A stretch of DNA of 52,955 nt, from NCBI GenBank assembly GCA_028277845.1, contig JANQFL010000010.1:1-52955 (forward strand), in the 5' to 3' direction. Every line of letters starts with the position of its first letter. Position 1 is the stretch's first letter. Below the pieces are notes generated by a model. The model saw only the letters and a list, made by a program, of their open reading frames with translations. It did no database searches and was not told the DNA's origin. This DNA comes from Sneathiellales bacterium. Its GTDB lineage: Bacteria > Pseudomonadota > Alphaproteobacteria > JANQFL01. A program made the position numbers and the translations under genes. Below are positions 1-9,512 of this stretch, one piece after another.

Positions 1-22
1 GGCCATACCTGGCGGTATGGCC
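1..22. terminator. Hairpin at left edge, possible terminator
   Basis: Perfect 9-bp inverted repeat GGCCATACC / GGTATGGCC with a 4-nt loop. It lies at the extreme left edge with no gene visible around it, so it may end a gene outside the window. No T-run follows on the + strand. Confidence 0.35.
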
Positions 23-293
23 GAGACGGCAGCCGCCGGATTTGGCGCCAAGACGCCCGTCCCTCCGGGTTTCCGAGCGGCCGCCCCCCACGGCGTCAGA
101 CGGCTTGCCCGATGCCCGGCATCGCGCGGCCCCGTCTTCCTGGTGGATGACCAGGCCGCTCGAGAAACAGAATGGTTCCGTCTAAGGATGAAACGCTCTA
201 GCAACCCTGCGCAGCGAAATCACCGCGTCCGGATACGACGGATGGTTAAAATCCGTACACGTTTTCACCGCGAAAATTTATTTTTCCAGAATA
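23..293. other. Gene-free GC-rich leader region upstream of nap
   Basis: No convincing coding region is seen. The first 150 bases are very GC-rich with several short inverted repeats, such as CCTGG/CCAGG near 140-156. The stretch then becomes AT-rich towards the FNR box, as expected for a promoter. I looked for cobalamin and molybdenum-cofactor riboswitch hallmarks by eye and did not find a convincing match. Confidence 0.4.
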
Positions 294-307
294 TTGATGT
301 GAATCAA
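294..307. promoter_or_regulatory. FNR/Anr-type box upstream of the nap operon
   Basis: TTGATGTGAATCAA is a perfect match to the FNR/CRP-superfamily consensus TTGAT-N4-ATCAA. It lies 58 bp before the napF start codon, in an AT-rich stretch. Periplasmic nitrate reductase operons are commonly activated by FNR-type regulators under low oxygen. A fixed -10 element is not obvious, so the exact distance to the transcription start is not known. Confidence 0.8.
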
Positions 308-365
308 TTTTCCACCTGACTTGCAGGCGTACAAATCCTCTCAATAAGCCGAGAGGCATACAGAT

Positions 366-905
366 ATGGCCGCGATCAGCCGCATAGATTTTCTCCGTGG
401 ATCCTTGAAAGGACACAGGCAAGCTGTGCGTCCGCCGTGGTCAGTGGGTGAGCGGACTTTTACCGAAATCTGTGACGGCTGCGGTGATTGCAAGAGCGCC
501 TGTCGGCAGTCGATCGTCGTCATGGGCCGCGGGCGCTATCCCGAAGTCGATTTTCAGCGTGGCGTTTGCACGTTGTGCGGCGATTGCACGAAAGCGTGCC
601 CGACCGGCGCTCTATCCCAAGTCAAGATGTCGCTGGAACCGCCATGGGCCTTGGCGCCGCGTATCGATGATCGCTGCCTGGCCAGGCATCAGGTCGTGTG
701 CCGCACCTGCGCCGACCGCTGCGGACCGCGCGCCATCACGTTCAAGTTGACGATCGGCGGCGTCGCCCAGCCGCAGATCGACGATTTCGCCTGCACAGGT
801 TGCGGCGAGTGCGTCTCGTCCTGTCCACGCCAGGCGATCGACCTTTCGTATCGAGAAACATTGCACACCGAACCCAAACGGTCGGCCAAAGGAGTTGTGG
901 CATGA
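366..905 (+). CDS. napF: Ferredoxin-type protein NapF
   Basis: Accessory 4Fe-4S protein of the periplasmic nitrate reductase system, 179 aa, thought to act in the cytoplasm in NapA maturation. Canonical Cys-x2-Cys-x2-Cys-x3-Cys clusters lie at about residues 36-46 and 143-153, and a third at 68-78. A looser set (C104, C112, C115, C119) lies between them. It has no signal peptide, as expected for NapF. It is the first gene of napFDAGHBC, and its TGA overlaps the napD ATG (ATGA), suggesting translational coupling. The FNR-type box at 294-307 probably controls it. Confidence 0.93.
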   Translation: MAAISRIDFLRGSLKGHRQAVRPPWSVGERTFTEICDGCGDCKSACRQSIVVMGRGRYPEVDFQRGVCTLCGDCTKACPTGALSQVKMSLEPPWALAPRIDDRCLARHQVVCRTCADRCGPRAITFKLTIGGVAQPQIDDFACTGCGECVSSCPRQAIDLSYRETLHTEPKRSAKGVVA

Positions 906-1180
906 ACATTTCCGGCATTCTCGTCCACGCCAATCCCGGCAAAGTCGACGCAGTCAGCGCCGCTCTAACCGAATTCCAAGGTTTGGAGATCCACGCCGCC
1001 ACCGATGATGGCCGGCTGGTGGTGACCCTCGACTGCCAGGACAACAACGCCGCCGCCGACACGCTGATCAAGATGAACGGTCTGGACGGGGTCCTGACCG
1101 CATCCCTCGTGTACCACAATTTTGAACCCGAAACCGCCAACGAAAATGAGACCGGCCCTGTGGCCGTCGGCCTCAATTGA
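902..1180 (+). CDS. napD: Chaperone NapD
   Basis: Small cytoplasmic chaperone, 92 aa, of the family that binds the twin-arginine signal of NapA and delays export until the molybdenum cofactor is inserted. The N-terminus ([10 protein letters not shown]) and the ferredoxin-like beta-alpha-beta pattern fit NapD. The ATG overlaps the napF stop by 4 nt. A longer reading frame runs through upstream, but this start gives the family's usual length of about 90 aa. The C-terminal tail is acidic and family-variable. napA follows after 20 bp. Confidence 0.92.
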   Translation: MNISGILVHANPGKVDAVSAALTEFQGLEIHAATDDGRLVVTLDCQDNNAAADTLIKMNGLDGVLTASLVYHNFEPETANENETGPVAVGLN

Positions 1181-1200
1181 TCCGCCTGCAGGAGGATAAG

Positions 1201-3690
1201 ATGACACTATCTCGTCGCGACTTTATCAAAACCAACGCTGTCGCCGCCACGGCCGCGGCGGCTGGAATCACGTTGCCCGGAATCAAGAAAGCCGATGCCG
1301 CCGACGATATCCGCTGGGACAAAGGCGTGTGCCGGTTCTGCGGCACGGGCTGTGGCGTCCTGGTCGGCACCAAGGCCGGCCGTGTCGTCGCCACCCAGGG
1401 CGATCCCGACGCACCGGTCAACAAGGGCCTGAACTGCATCAAGGGCTACTTCCTGTCCAAGATCATGTACGGCGAAGACCGGCTGACCCAGCCGTTGCTG
1501 CGCATGACGGACGGCAAGTACGACAAGAACGGCGAGTTTACGCCGATCTCGTGGGATCAGGCCTTCAACGTCATGGCCGACAAGTACAAGGCGGCCATCA
1601 AGGCAAAAGGCCCGACCAGCGTCGGCATGTTCGGTTCCGGCCAGTGGACGGTCTGGGAAGGCTATGCGGCCGCCAAGTTCTACAAGGCCGGCCTGCGCTC
1701 CAACAACATCGATCCCAACGCCCGGCACTGCATGGCTTCCGCCGTCGGCGCCTTCATGCGGGCGTTCGGCATTGACGAACCCATGGGCTGCTATGACGAC
1801 CTGGAGCACGCCGATACCTTCGTGCTGTGGGGCGCCAACATGGCCGAGATGCACCCGATCCTGTGGTCGCGCCTGACCGACACGCGCCTGACCAAGAAGG
1901 GCGCCGAGGTGCATGTCCTGTCGACCTTCGAGCATCGCTGCTTCGAGCTGGCCGACAACGGCATGATTTTCACGCCGCAGACCGACCTGGCGATCCTCAA
2001 CTACATCGCCAACTACATCATCCAGAACGATGCGGTGAACTGGGATTTCGTCAACAAGCACGTCAACTTCACCAAGACACCGACGGACATCGGTTACGGC
2101 CTGCGTCCGACCCATGCCTTGGAGAAAAAGGCGAAGAACGCCGGCAAGGGTAAGCTCAGCAAGATCGACTTCGAGGAATACAAAGCGGCGGTCGCCGAAT
2201 ACACCCTCGAAAAAGCCAGCGAAATGTCCGGCGTGCCGGCCGAGAAGCTGGAGCGTCTGGCCAAGGCCTATGCCGATCCCAAGCGCAAGGTCGCGTCCTA
2301 CTGGACCATGGGCTTCAACCAGCATACCCGCGGTGTCTGGGTCAACGGTCTGCTCTACAACGTGCATCTGCTGACCGGCAAGATCGCCGAGCCCGGCAAC
2401 AGCCCGTTCTCGTTGACCGGTCAGCCCTCGGCTTGCGGCACGGCCCGCGAGGTCGGCACCTTTGCCCATCGTCTGCCGGCCGACTTGGTCGTCATGAAGC
2501 CGAAGCACCGCGAAGCGGCCGAGAAGATCTGGAATCTGCCGGCGGGCACGATCCCCGGCAAACCCGGCTACCACGCTGTGTTGCAGAATCGGATGCTCAA
2601 GGACGGCAAGCTGAACGTGTACTGGGTCCAGTGCAACAACAACATGCAAGCCGCCCCGAACATGAACGAGGAAGGTTATCCGGGTTACCGCAATCCGGAG
2701 AACTTCATCATCGTGTCCGATCCGTATCCCACGGTCACGGCCATGGCGGCCGACCTGATCCTGCCCACGGCCATGTGGATGGAGAAGGAAGGGGCCTACG
2801 GCAATGCTGAGCGGCGCACCCAGTTCTGGCGTCAACAGGTCAAGGCGCCGGGTGAGGCCAAATCGGACGTCTGGCAGATCGTCGAGTTTTCGAAGTACCT
2901 CAAGGTCGAGGACGTCTGGCCGGCCGATCTGATCGCCAAGAAGCCCGAACATGCCGGCAAGACCCTGTATCAGGTCCTGTTCGCCAACGGCGAAGTCGAC
3001 AAGTTCCCGCTCGACCAGACGGCCAAGGGTTTCGACAATGCCGAATCGGCCGACTTCGGTTTCTATCTGCAGAAGGGCCTGTTCGAAGAATATCGGCGCT
3101 TCCAGTTCGAGGGTCCGAAGCCGGGCCACGAAATGGCCGAGTTCGATATCTACCACCAGGCCCGCGGTCTGCGCTGGCCGGTCATCGACGGCAAGGAAAC
3201 CCTGTGGCGCTTCCGTGAAGGCTACGATCCGCACGTCAAGGCCGGTGAGGGCGTCAAATTCTACGGCAAGCCCGACGGCAAGGCGAACATCATCTTCGCG
3301 CCTTACGAGCCGGCGGCAGAAGCGCCTGACAAAGAGTACGATCTCTGGCTCAGCACCGGCCGGGTGCTCGAACACTGGCACAGCGGTTCGATGACCCGAC
3401 GGGTGCCCGAATTGCACCGGGCCTATCCCAACGCCAAGCTGTACATGCACCGTGACGATGCCAAGGCCCGCGGTCTGAAGCGTGGCCAGGAGGTCAAGGT
3501 GCAGACCCGGCGTGGCGAGGTGTTGACCCGCGTCGAAACCCGGGGCCGTAACCGGGTGCCGAAAGGCCTGGTGTACATGCCTTGGTTCGACGCCAGCCAG
3601 TTGGTCAACAAGTTGACCCTGGATGCCACCGATCCGTTGTCGAAAGAGACGGATTTCAAGAAGTGCGCCTGCAAGGTCGTGAAGGCCTAG
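1201..3690 (+). CDS. napA: Periplasmic nitrate reductase catalytic subunit NapA
   Basis: Reduces nitrate to nitrite in the periplasm with a Mo-bis-MGD cofactor and one 4Fe-4S cluster. The product is 829 aa, the normal NapA length. The N-terminus has a twin-arginine export signal (SRRDFIK, residues 4-10) followed by a hydrophobic Ala-rich stretch. The cluster cysteines are C44, C47, C51 and C79, and the likely Mo ligand is C177 in ARHCMAS. The ATG at 1201 was chosen because GGAGGA precedes it closely. An in-frame TTG at 1177 overlaps the napD stop and has no better ribosome site. Electrons should come from NapB and NapC encoded downstream. Confidence 0.97.
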   Translation: MTLSRRDFIKTNAVAATAAAAGITLPGIKKADAADDIRWDKGVCRFCGTGCGVLVGTKAGRVVATQGDPDAPVNKGLNCIKGYFLSKIMYGEDRLTQPLLRMTDGKYDKNGEFTPISWDQAFNVMADKYKAAIKAKGPTSVGMFGSGQWTVWEGYAAAKFYKAGLRSNNIDPNARHCMASAVGAFMRAFGIDEPMGCYDDLEHADTFVLWGANMAEMHPILWSRLTDTRLTKKGAEVHVLSTFEHRCFELADNGMIFTPQTDLAILNYIANYIIQNDAVNWDFVNKHVNFTKTPTDIGYGLRPTHALEKKAKNAGKGKLSKIDFEEYKAAVAEYTLEKASEMSGVPAEKLERLAKAYADPKRKVASYWTMGFNQHTRGVWVNGLLYNVHLLTGKIAEPGNSPFSLTGQPSACGTAREVGTFAHRLPADLVVMKPKHREAAEKIWNLPAGTIPGKPGYHAVLQNRMLKDGKLNVYWVQCNNNMQAAPNMNEEGYPGYRNPENFIIVSDPYPTVTAMAADLILPTAMWMEKEGAYGNAERRTQFWRQQVKAPGEAKSDVWQIVEFSKYLKVEDVWPADLIAKKPEHAGKTLYQVLFANGEVDKFPLDQTAKGFDNAESADFGFYLQKGLFEEYRRFQFEGPKPGHEMAEFDIYHQARGLRWPVIDGKETLWRFREGYDPHVKAGEGVKFYGKPDGKANIIFAPYEPAAEAPDKEYDLWLSTGRVLEHWHSGSMTRRVPELHRAYPNAKLYMHRDDAKARGLKRGQEVKVQTRRGEVLTRVETRGRNRVPKGLVYMPWFDASQLVNKLTLDATDPLSKETDFKKCACKVVKA

Positions 3691-3761
3691 AACGCATAAG
3701 GGATCGGGGCGCCACCCGGCGCCCCGCGACCGACTTATGACGTGAGTAAAGGACCAATCCG

Positions 3762-4523
3762 GTGGTTGACCAGGGAAACAGAACGAAGCGTAGCGCCATG
3801 AGCCGGCGCCAGTTCGTCGCCGATACGGCCAAGACGGCCTGCGGCATCGGACTGGCCGGGCTGGCCCTGTCCCTGGTCGCCGACGGCGCCGGCGCCATCG
3901 CCCCCGTCGCCGTCCGGCCGCCGGGTGTCGACGACGAACACGCGTTTCAATCCGCCTGTGTCCGCTGTGGCCTATGCGTGCGGGACTGCCCCTACGACAC
4001 GCTGCGTCTGGCGACACTGGGCGAGGATGTCGCCGTCGGTACGCCGTATTTCATCGCCCGTGCCGTACCGTGCGAAATGTGTGACGACATTCCCTGCGTC
4101 GTTGCCTGCCCGACGGGGGCACTGGACAAAGACCTGACCAATATCGACGACGCGCGTATGGGCCTGGCGGTCCTGATCGACCAGGAGACCTGCCTCAATT
4201 TCCTCGGCCTGCGCTGCGACGTCTGCTACCGGGTCTGCCCGCTGATCGGCAAGGCGATCACTCTGGAACGCCGCCACAACGAGCGGACCGGCAAACACGC
4301 CGAATTCATTCCCACGGTGCATTCCGAACACTGCACCGGCTGCGGCAAATGCGAGCACGCCTGTGTATTGGAAAAAGCGGCAATCAAAGTCGTGCCCAAG
4401 GATCTGGCCAAGGGTCAGATCGGCGCGCACTACCGGCTGGGCTGGGAAGAGAAAGCCAAGAAGGGCGGCGAACTGGTGCCCGGCATCCGCGATCTGCCCG
4501 ATAGGCTTCCGGGAGTGGAATAG
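3762..4523 (+). CDS. napG: Quinol dehydrogenase ferredoxin subunit NapG
   Basis: Exported 4Fe-4S protein, 253 aa, that works with NapH in moving electrons from quinol towards NapA. A twin-arginine signal (SRRQFVA, residues 14-20) is followed by a hydrophobic helix. Four cysteine clusters follow: [11 protein letters not shown], a C-x2-C-x4-C-x3-C set, a Cys-rich CDVCYRVCP set and [11 protein letters not shown]. The GTG start at 3762 follows AAAGGAC. An ATG at 3798 would begin at the Arg-Arg motif but lacks a ribosome site. The stop shares one base with the napH start. Confidence 0.93.
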   Translation: MVDQGNRTKRSAMSRRQFVADTAKTACGIGLAGLALSLVADGAGAIAPVAVRPPGVDDEHAFQSACVRCGLCVRDCPYDTLRLATLGEDVAVGTPYFIARAVPCEMCDDIPCVVACPTGALDKDLTNIDDARMGLAVLIDQETCLNFLGLRCDVCYRVCPLIGKAITLERRHNERTGKHAEFIPTVHSEHCTGCGKCEHACVLEKAAIKVVPKDLAKGQIGAHYRLGWEEKAKKGGELVPGIRDLPDRLPGVE

Positions 4524-5437
4524 TGCATATTCGTTCCGGACATATGGTCGGCCATGACGCAATCCAAGCCAAGGGCTGGTTCGGTGCCCACAAGTGGCTG
4601 TTGCTGCGCCGCCTGTCGCAAGTCTTTTTCCTCGGCCTGTTCCTGGTTGGGCCACTGACCGGATACTGGCTGGTTAAGGGCAACCTGGCCTCCAGCCTGA
4701 CCCTGGACTTCCTGCCGTTGACCGACCCGTACGTCCTGGCGCAATCGTTCGTCGCCCGGCATATCCCCGAACTGACGGCGATCCTCGGAGCGGTCATCGT
4801 CGTCGGTGCCTACTTCGTAGTCGGCGGCCGGGTGTATTGCTCTTGGGTCTGCCCGCTCAATCCGGTGACGGATTTGGCCCATTGGATCCGGCAGAAACTT
4901 GGCTTCAAGGGCGGTGCCCGTTTCAGCCGCAACGTGCGCTATTGGCTGCTGGCCATGACGTTCGCGGTCGCTGCCATCTCCGGCACCATCGCCTGGGAAC
5001 TGGTCAATCCGGTCTCCATGCTGCATCGGGGAATCATTTTCGGATTCGGCATTGGCTGGCTGGTGGTTCTCGCCGTGTTCCTGTTCGACCTGTTCGTCAG
5101 CAATCGCGGCTGGTGCGGTCATCTGTGCCCGGTCGGCTCGTTCTACAGCCTGATCGGCAAGGTCTCCGTCGTGCGGGTCAGCGCCGCCGGTCGGAGCAAA
5201 TGCAACGACTGCATGGACTGCTACGCTGTGTGCCCGGAACCGCAGGTCATTCAACCGGCACTGAAGGGGACGGCGCCGACGTCGAGCCCGCTCATTCTGT
5301 CCGCCAATTGCACGAACTGCGGGCGCTGTGTGGATGTCTGCGCACCCGACGTCTTTTCATTCTCCACCCGGTTCGCCGGTCAGTCCGATCAGGCGGTGCC
5401 GAACTCTCAACACCAGATCGGGGAGGCACGGCCATGA
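4523..5437 (+). CDS. napH: Quinol dehydrogenase membrane component NapH
   Basis: Membrane partner of NapG, 304 aa, with about four transmembrane helices that probably contact the quinol pool. It carries two CxxxCP motifs of the NapH/NosR type (CSWVCPLNP and CGHLCPVGS) and two C-terminal ferredoxin clusters (CNDCMDCYAVCP and CTNCGRCVDVC). The N-terminal block KGWFGAHKWLLLRR resembles enteric NapH. The start is GTG, overlapping the napG stop. The stop overlaps an ATG at 5434 in frame with napB. Confidence 0.94.
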   Translation: MHIRSGHMVGHDAIQAKGWFGAHKWLLLRRLSQVFFLGLFLVGPLTGYWLVKGNLASSLTLDFLPLTDPYVLAQSFVARHIPELTAILGAVIVVGAYFVVGGRVYCSWVCPLNPVTDLAHWIRQKLGFKGGARFSRNVRYWLLAMTFAVAAISGTIAWELVNPVSMLHRGIIFGFGIGWLVVLAVFLFDLFVSNRGWCGHLCPVGSFYSLIGKVSVVRVSAAGRSKCNDCMDCYAVCPEPQVIQPALKGTAPTSSPLILSANCTNCGRCVDVCAPDVFSFSTRFAGQSDQAVPNSQHQIGEARP

Positions 5438-5517
5438 CGAACGGATTGGAATTCAGCCGGTCCGTGCCGGCTCCGGTTTTCCGTTTTCACCTTCAACGCA
5501 GAGTGCGGAGGTTTGCC

Positions 5518-5955
5518 ATGAAGAAAACAGTCTTGGCCATCCTGGCTGGCCTGATGATCCCTTTGTTTGCGGCGATGGGTGCCGCGACGGCCGACGACGT
5601 GAAATCCTTGCGGGGCGGTAAGGCCATCCCTGACGCGGAATCTCCGCCGACGGTAGCCAAACTGATCCTCGATCAGGAGTCCTTCGACCGGAATTTCAAG
5701 TCTCAGCCGCCGCTGATTCCCCATAAGGTCGAGAAATACAAGGTCAACCTGAAGGCCAACCGTTGCCTGAAATGCCACGACAAGTCCAACTACAAGGAAG
5801 AGGAAGCACCGATGACCGGCAAGAGCCACTACATCGGCGCCGACGGCAAGGAGATGGATAAGATCTCCATGAAGCGGTATTTCTGCAATCAGTGCCACGT
5901 GCCGCAAGCGGACGCCAAACCGCTGGTGAAGAACACGTTTAAGTCCGCCAAATAG
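5518..5955 (+). CDS. napB: Periplasmic nitrate reductase dihaem cytochrome subunit NapB
   Basis: Small electron-transfer subunit, 145 aa, that passes electrons from NapC to NapA in the periplasm. Two CxxCH haem sites are present, CLKCH (83-87) and CNQCH (123-127). A clean Sec signal (MKKTVLAILAG...) precedes the mature protein. The ATG at 5518 follows GCGGAGG. An equally well-placed in-frame ATG at 5434 overlaps the napH stop as ATGA and follows GGGAGG. It would add 28 residues before the signal peptide, so the start is not settled by sequence alone. Confidence 0.92.
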   Translation: MKKTVLAILAGLMIPLFAAMGAATADDVKSLRGGKAIPDAESPPTVAKLILDQESFDRNFKSQPPLIPHKVEKYKVNLKANRCLKCHDKSNYKEEEAPMTGKSHYIGADGKEMDKISMKRYFCNQCHVPQADAKPLVKNTFKSAK

Positions 5956-6074
5956 CGGTCGACGTTTGCCAAGATTGAGTTTTCCGGCGTTCCGTGCCAT
6001 TCGTCTCGCTGACGGATGGCACGGCCGGTCGGAACCCAAACGCAGGTACATAACAAAATAGGAGTGTGGTGTTC

Positions 6075-6683
6075 ATGACTGGATCAGGAAACGACAATGC
6101 CGGCGGCGGTTTCATCGGCCGGCTGTGGCGTGGATTGTGGCGGCCGAGCGCGCGCTATTCCCTTGGAGCGTTGCTGATTGTCGGCGTCGCCGGCGGTGTC
6201 GTGCTGTGGGGCGGGTTCAACTGGGCCATGGAAATGACGAACACGGAAGAGTTCTGCATTTCCTGCCATGAAATGCGCGACAATGTGTTCGAGGAATACA
6301 AGGACACCATCCACTACACCAACCGCACCGGCGTGCGCGCCACGTGCCCCGACTGCCATGTGCCGAAGGAGTGGGTGCACAAGGTGGTCCGGAAGGTTCA
6401 GGCGACCAACGAGCTCTATCACAAAGCATTGGGGTCCATCGATACCCGCGAGAAATTCGAGGAGAAACGCCTGCAGTTGGCGCGCAACGTGTGGGACAAC
6501 ATGAAGGCGACGGACTCCCGCGAATGCCGCAATTGCCACGGCTTCGACTTCATGGACGTGACCAAGCAGGAGCGGCGGGCGCAGAAACGGCACCTCAAGG
6601 TCGCCGACAACGGCAAGACGTGCATCGACTGCCACAAGGGCGTCGCACACGAATTGCCCGAGGGGTGGGACGAAGACGAATAG
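6075..6683 (+). CDS. napC: Tetrahaem membrane cytochrome c NapC (NapC/NirT family)
   Basis: Membrane-anchored quinol oxidase of the NapC/NirT family, 202 aa, feeding electrons to NapB-NapA. One N-terminal transmembrane helix lies at about residues 28-50. Four haem motifs follow: CISCH, CPDCH, CRNCH and CIDCH. The ATG at 6075 was chosen because the ribosome site AGGAG sits about 10 nt upstream. GTG codons at 6066 and 6069 are too close to it. This is the last gene of the operon and is followed by a strong hairpin at 6711-6733. Confidence 0.94.
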   Translation: MTGSGNDNAGGGFIGRLWRGLWRPSARYSLGALLIVGVAGGVVLWGGFNWAMEMTNTEEFCISCHEMRDNVFEEYKDTIHYTNRTGVRATCPDCHVPKEWVHKVVRKVQATNELYHKALGSIDTREKFEEKRLQLARNVWDNMKATDSRECRNCHGFDFMDVTKQERRAQKRHLKVADNGKTCIDCHKGVAHELPEGWDEDE

Positions 6684-6710
6684 GATCTTTCCTTTCTCCG
6701 GTCTTCGGCC

Positions 6711-6733
6711 AACGGGCGGCTCGGCCGCCCGTT
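6711..6733 (+). terminator. Terminator of the nap operon
   Basis: Perfect 10-bp stem AACGGGCGGC / GCCGCCCGTT with a 3-nt loop, 27 bp after the napC stop. A short T-containing tail (CGGTTAA) follows rather than a long U-tract, so it may be a weak intrinsic terminator. Confidence 0.7.
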
Positions 6734-6829
6734 CGGTTAACAGGGGTCACACAGCCGTGACTTGCCCGTGATCGGCGGTTTCGGGGACACTTGTGTCAAA
6801 ACCCGGTGTCACAAGTCCCTCGGAACACC

Positions 6830-7309
6830 ATGATCAAGCTCACGGCACTTGCAGTCTCTTTCACCATCGCCGCCATCGCTTCGGTGCACGCGACCGAACT
6901 GAACCGGGGCACGCCGACGGTCGTCGACGGCAGAACCCTCGAATTAAACGGACAACGTTATGTTTTGAACGGGATCGATGCACCGGATCTTGCCCAGACT
7001 TGTACCTGGGGCAAAAAGGAAATTCGTTGCGGTCTGCTGTCGAAGACGGCTTTGATGGACCTGGTGGCCGGGGCGGAGGTGACCTGCAAGTCGCTCGGGC
7101 TTACCGGAAGCAGACCCACGGTGATCGGCAAATGCCAGGCGGGCGGTTTCGATCTGGGCGGCAACATGGTACACACCGGCTGGGCCGTTACGGCGCCCGG
7201 TGCTTCGGACGACTACAAGCGGGTTCAAGACAAGGCGAAGACCGCCCATCGGGGCTTTGGCGCGGCCGTTTCGTCATGCCGGCCGACTGGCGCAACGGCG
7301 CCCGCCTGA
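6830..7309 (+). CDS. Exported SNase-like (thermonuclease fold) protein
   Basis: Exported 159-aa protein with a Sec signal (MIKLTALAVSFTIAAIASVHA). The mature part begins with the staphylococcal-nuclease-like pattern of a short loop and strand (VVDGRTLELNGQRYVLNGIDAPD). The typical catalytic arginines of active SNase are not clear here, so it may be a degenerate, non-catalytic OB-fold domain. It has several cysteines that could form disulfides. The ATG at 6830 was chosen for the signal peptide; longer in-frame starts upstream would bury it. It converges with the DUF3253 gene. Confidence 0.72.
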   Translation: MIKLTALAVSFTIAAIASVHATELNRGTPTVVDGRTLELNGQRYVLNGIDAPDLAQTCTWGKKEIRCGLLSKTALMDLVAGAEVTCKSLGLTGSRPTVIGKCQAGGFDLGGNMVHTGWAVTAPGASDDYKRVQDKAKTAHRGFGAAVSSCRPTGATAPA

Positions 7310-7320
7310 ACTGATCCAGC

Positions 7321-7620
7321 CTAGCCTTTGACGGCCTTGCGCAGCCGGACGATGCCTTTGAAATCGTTGGGATCGGCCACTTGGCCTTTGCGCAGGATGT
7401 CGATTTCGCCGGCTCGGGCGAGATGCACCATCTGCTGTTTCACGGCCGGCAGGTATTTACGCCAGGCGGCTGGCCGGTCGTCGGACTTCTTGCGTTGTGC
7501 GGCGATATAGGTGGCCACATCCTGGGGCGATACCGAGGACGTCTCGGACACACAGTGCAGGATGGCTTCGACGACGGGGTCGCGGAGCGTCTCTTCGGAC
7601 GCGGTGGATTTGTCGGTCAT
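7321..7620 (-). CDS. DUF3253 family protein
   Basis: Cytoplasmic 99-aa protein recognised as DUF3253 by its pattern: an N-terminal helical part, a PQDVA-type helix, AAWRKYLPAVKQQMVHLARAG in the middle, then a winged-helix-like end (ILRKGQVADP, GIVRLR). The fold resembles a small winged helix, but no target is known to me. It lies 26 bp downstream of the TRAP large permease and may be co-transcribed with it. Function unknown. Confidence 0.75.
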   Translation of the reverse strand: MTDKSTASEETLRDPVVEAILHCVSETSSVSPQDVATYIAAQRKKSDDRPAAWRKYLPAVKQQMVHLARAGEIDILRKGQVADPNDFKGIVRLRKAVKG

Positions 7621-7646
7621 GACGGTCTCGGAAACGGCCCGGACGC

Positions 7647-8957
7647 TCAGGGCCGGGCGGCCATGCGTTCGGGCAGGAATGTTGCGATTTCAGGGAAGGC
7701 GATAATTAGCCCAACCGCGCCCACCATCAAACAGAAAAATGGAATGGCCGCTCTGGCCACATAGGCGATGGAATGTTTGGTCATGCCCTGCAGCACGAAC
7801 AGGTTGAAACCGATCGGCGGCGTGATCTGCGCCATTTCCACGACCACCACCAGGAAAATACCGAACCATAGCATGTCGATACCGGCCTGACGCACCATCG
7901 GTTCCACGACCGCCATGGTCAGAACGACAGCTGAAATGCCGTCCAGGAAGCAGCCCAGCACGATATAGAACACCGTCAGCGCCAGGATCAGCGTCAGCGG
8001 CGACAGTTCCATCGACGAGATCCAGGCCGCCAGCTCGCGCGGCAGGCCGGTAAAGCCCATGGACAGGGACAGGAACGAGGATCCGGCCAGGATCAGGGCG
8101 ATCATGCACGACGTCCGCGTGGCGCCCATCAGGCTGTCGATGAAGGTCTTGCGGCTGAGCGACCCTTGCAACGCGGCCAGGATCAGTGCGCCGAACACCC
8201 CTAGCACGGCCGCTTCGGTCGCCGTGAAGACGCCCATGTAGATGGACCCCAGCACGGTCAGGATCAGCGCGATCACCGGTACCAGGTTGGCCGACAGGCG
8301 CAGACGTTCGCCCAGGCTCGGCTGGTTCTCGTCCCTGGGCACCTTGTTCTTGTTGAGCAGCGCCCAGATCATGACATAGCCCATGAACCCGAGTGCCAGC
8401 ATGATGCCCGGCAGGATACCGGCGATAAACAGCTTGGCGATGGATTCGTTGATGGTGACGCCGTAGACGATGAGGATGATCGACGGCGGTATCAGCAGCC
8501 CGAGGGTGCCGGCGCCGGCCAGGGTGCCGATGGTCATGCGTTCCGGATAACCGCGGCTGCGCAGCTCGGGCAGCGACATCTTGCCGATGGTGGCGACGGT
8601 GGCGGCGGACGAGCCGGAGATGGCGGCGAAAATGGCGCAGCCGACCACGTTGACATGCAGCAGCCGGCCGGGCAGGCGGCTCATCCACGGCGCCAGGCCC
8701 TTGAACATGTCCTCCGAGAGACGCGACCGGAACAGGATTTCGCCCATCCAGATGAACAGGGGCAGGGCGGTCAGGGTCCAACTGGAACCGGCCGACCAGA
8801 TGGTCGTGACCATGGCGTCACCGGCGGGCCGGGCGGGAATGAACAGGGTCATGCCGGCGAGGGCGACACCCAGGAGCGACATGCCGACCCAGACGCCGCT
8901 GCCGAGCAGGAAAAACAGGATGGCGAGAAAGGCGCCGGTCAGCAGCAGTTGTTCCAC
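7647..8957 (-). CDS. TRAP transporter large permease (DctM family)
   Basis: Large membrane subunit of a tripartite ATP-independent periplasmic transporter, 436 aa with about 12 hydrophobic segments, which carries the Na+-coupled transport step. Features seen are the N-terminal MEQLLLTGAFLAILFFLLGSG, LLIPPSIILIVYG and a C-terminal LGCFLDGISAVVLTMAVVEP block, all typical of DctM. It follows the small permease by 6 bp. The substrate cannot be told from sequence; organic acids are the commonest for this family. Confidence 0.93.
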   Translation of the reverse strand: MEQLLLTGAFLAILFFLLGSGVWVGMSLLGVALAGMTLFIPARPAGDAMVTTIWSAGSSWTLTALPLFIWMGEILFRSRLSEDMFKGLAPWMSRLPGRLLHVNVVGCAIFAAISGSSAATVATIGKMSLPELRSRGYPERMTIGTLAGAGTLGLLIPPSIILIVYGVTINESIAKLFIAGILPGIMLALGFMGYVMIWALLNKNKVPRDENQPSLGERLRLSANLVPVIALILTVLGSIYMGVFTATEAAVLGVFGALILAALQGSLSRKTFIDSLMGATRTSCMIALILAGSSFLSLSMGFTGLPRELAAWISSMELSPLTLILALTVFYIVLGCFLDGISAVVLTMAVVEPMVRQAGIDMLWFGIFLVVVVEMAQITPPIGFNLFVLQGMTKHSIAYVARAAIPFFCLMVGAVGLIIAFPEIATFLPERMAARP

Positions 8958-8963
8958 GGCCGC

Positions 8964-9488
8964 CTATCCCAGCCCGCCGCCAGCATCGGCGTGCTCAGGC
9001 TCTTCCTCGCCGGTGTGGTCACCGTCGCGCAGGGCGGCGATGAAATGGTCGACGAAGCACAGGAACAGCACCGTCGTGCCGATCGCCATGCCAAGTTGCG
9101 GGATCCACAGCGGCGTGGCGTCGGGGCCTTGCGAGATGTCGTTGATCTCGTAGCTGACCCGCACCATCTTGACGCTGAAATACGCGAAATAGCCGGACAG
9201 GAAACAGCCCGCCAAATAGCACCACAGCTCGGCATAACGGCGTTTGGTCTCGGGCAGTCGCTGCAGGAACAGGGTGACCCGGATGTGTTCCCCGGCCCCC
9301 AGCGTATAGGCCAGGGCGAGAAAACTCGCCGCCGCCATGCAATAGCCGGCATAGTCGGCCGTACCGGGCACGGCGATCCCCAACCAGCGGCCGGCGGCCT
9401 GAATGAAGATCAGCACCGCCAGTGACACCATGAAACAGGCCGCCAGGGCGCCGCAGGCCCGGTAAAGAGGGGTGAGAAACAGACGCAT
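8964..9488 (-). CDS. TRAP transporter small permease (DctQ family)
   Basis: Small membrane subunit of the TRAP transporter, 174 aa with four hydrophobic segments, assisting the DctM-type subunit. The block AVPGTADYAGYCMAAASFLALAYTLGAGEHIRV is typical of DctQ. The ATG at 9488 (MRLFLTPLYRACG) was chosen. A TTG seven codons upstream at 9509 with a GGTGGG before it is possible. The C-terminal tail is acidic. It sits between the binding-protein gene and the large permease, downstream of a strong intercistronic hairpin. Confidence 0.88.
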   Translation of the reverse strand: MRLFLTPLYRACGALAACFMVSLAVLIFIQAAGRWLGIAVPGTADYAGYCMAAASFLALAYTLGAGEHIRVTLFLQRLPETKRRYAELWCYLAGCFLSGYFAYFSVKMVRVSYEINDISQGPDATPLWIPQLGMAIGTTVLFLCFVDHFIAALRDGDHTGEEEPEHADAGGGLG

Positions 9489-9512
9489 CGAAATGTGCGA
9501 GGTATTCAAGAC

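Noticed and set aside
1-300. Possible riboswitch upstream of nap
   Set aside because: Short inverted repeats are there, but no known riboswitch core could be matched by eye; a covariance-model search would be needed.
1207-4017. A 936-codon open frame on the minus strand opposite napA and napG
   Set aside because: It is the mirror of strongly conserved + strand genes; its product has no domain pattern and is an artefact of GC-rich codon bias.
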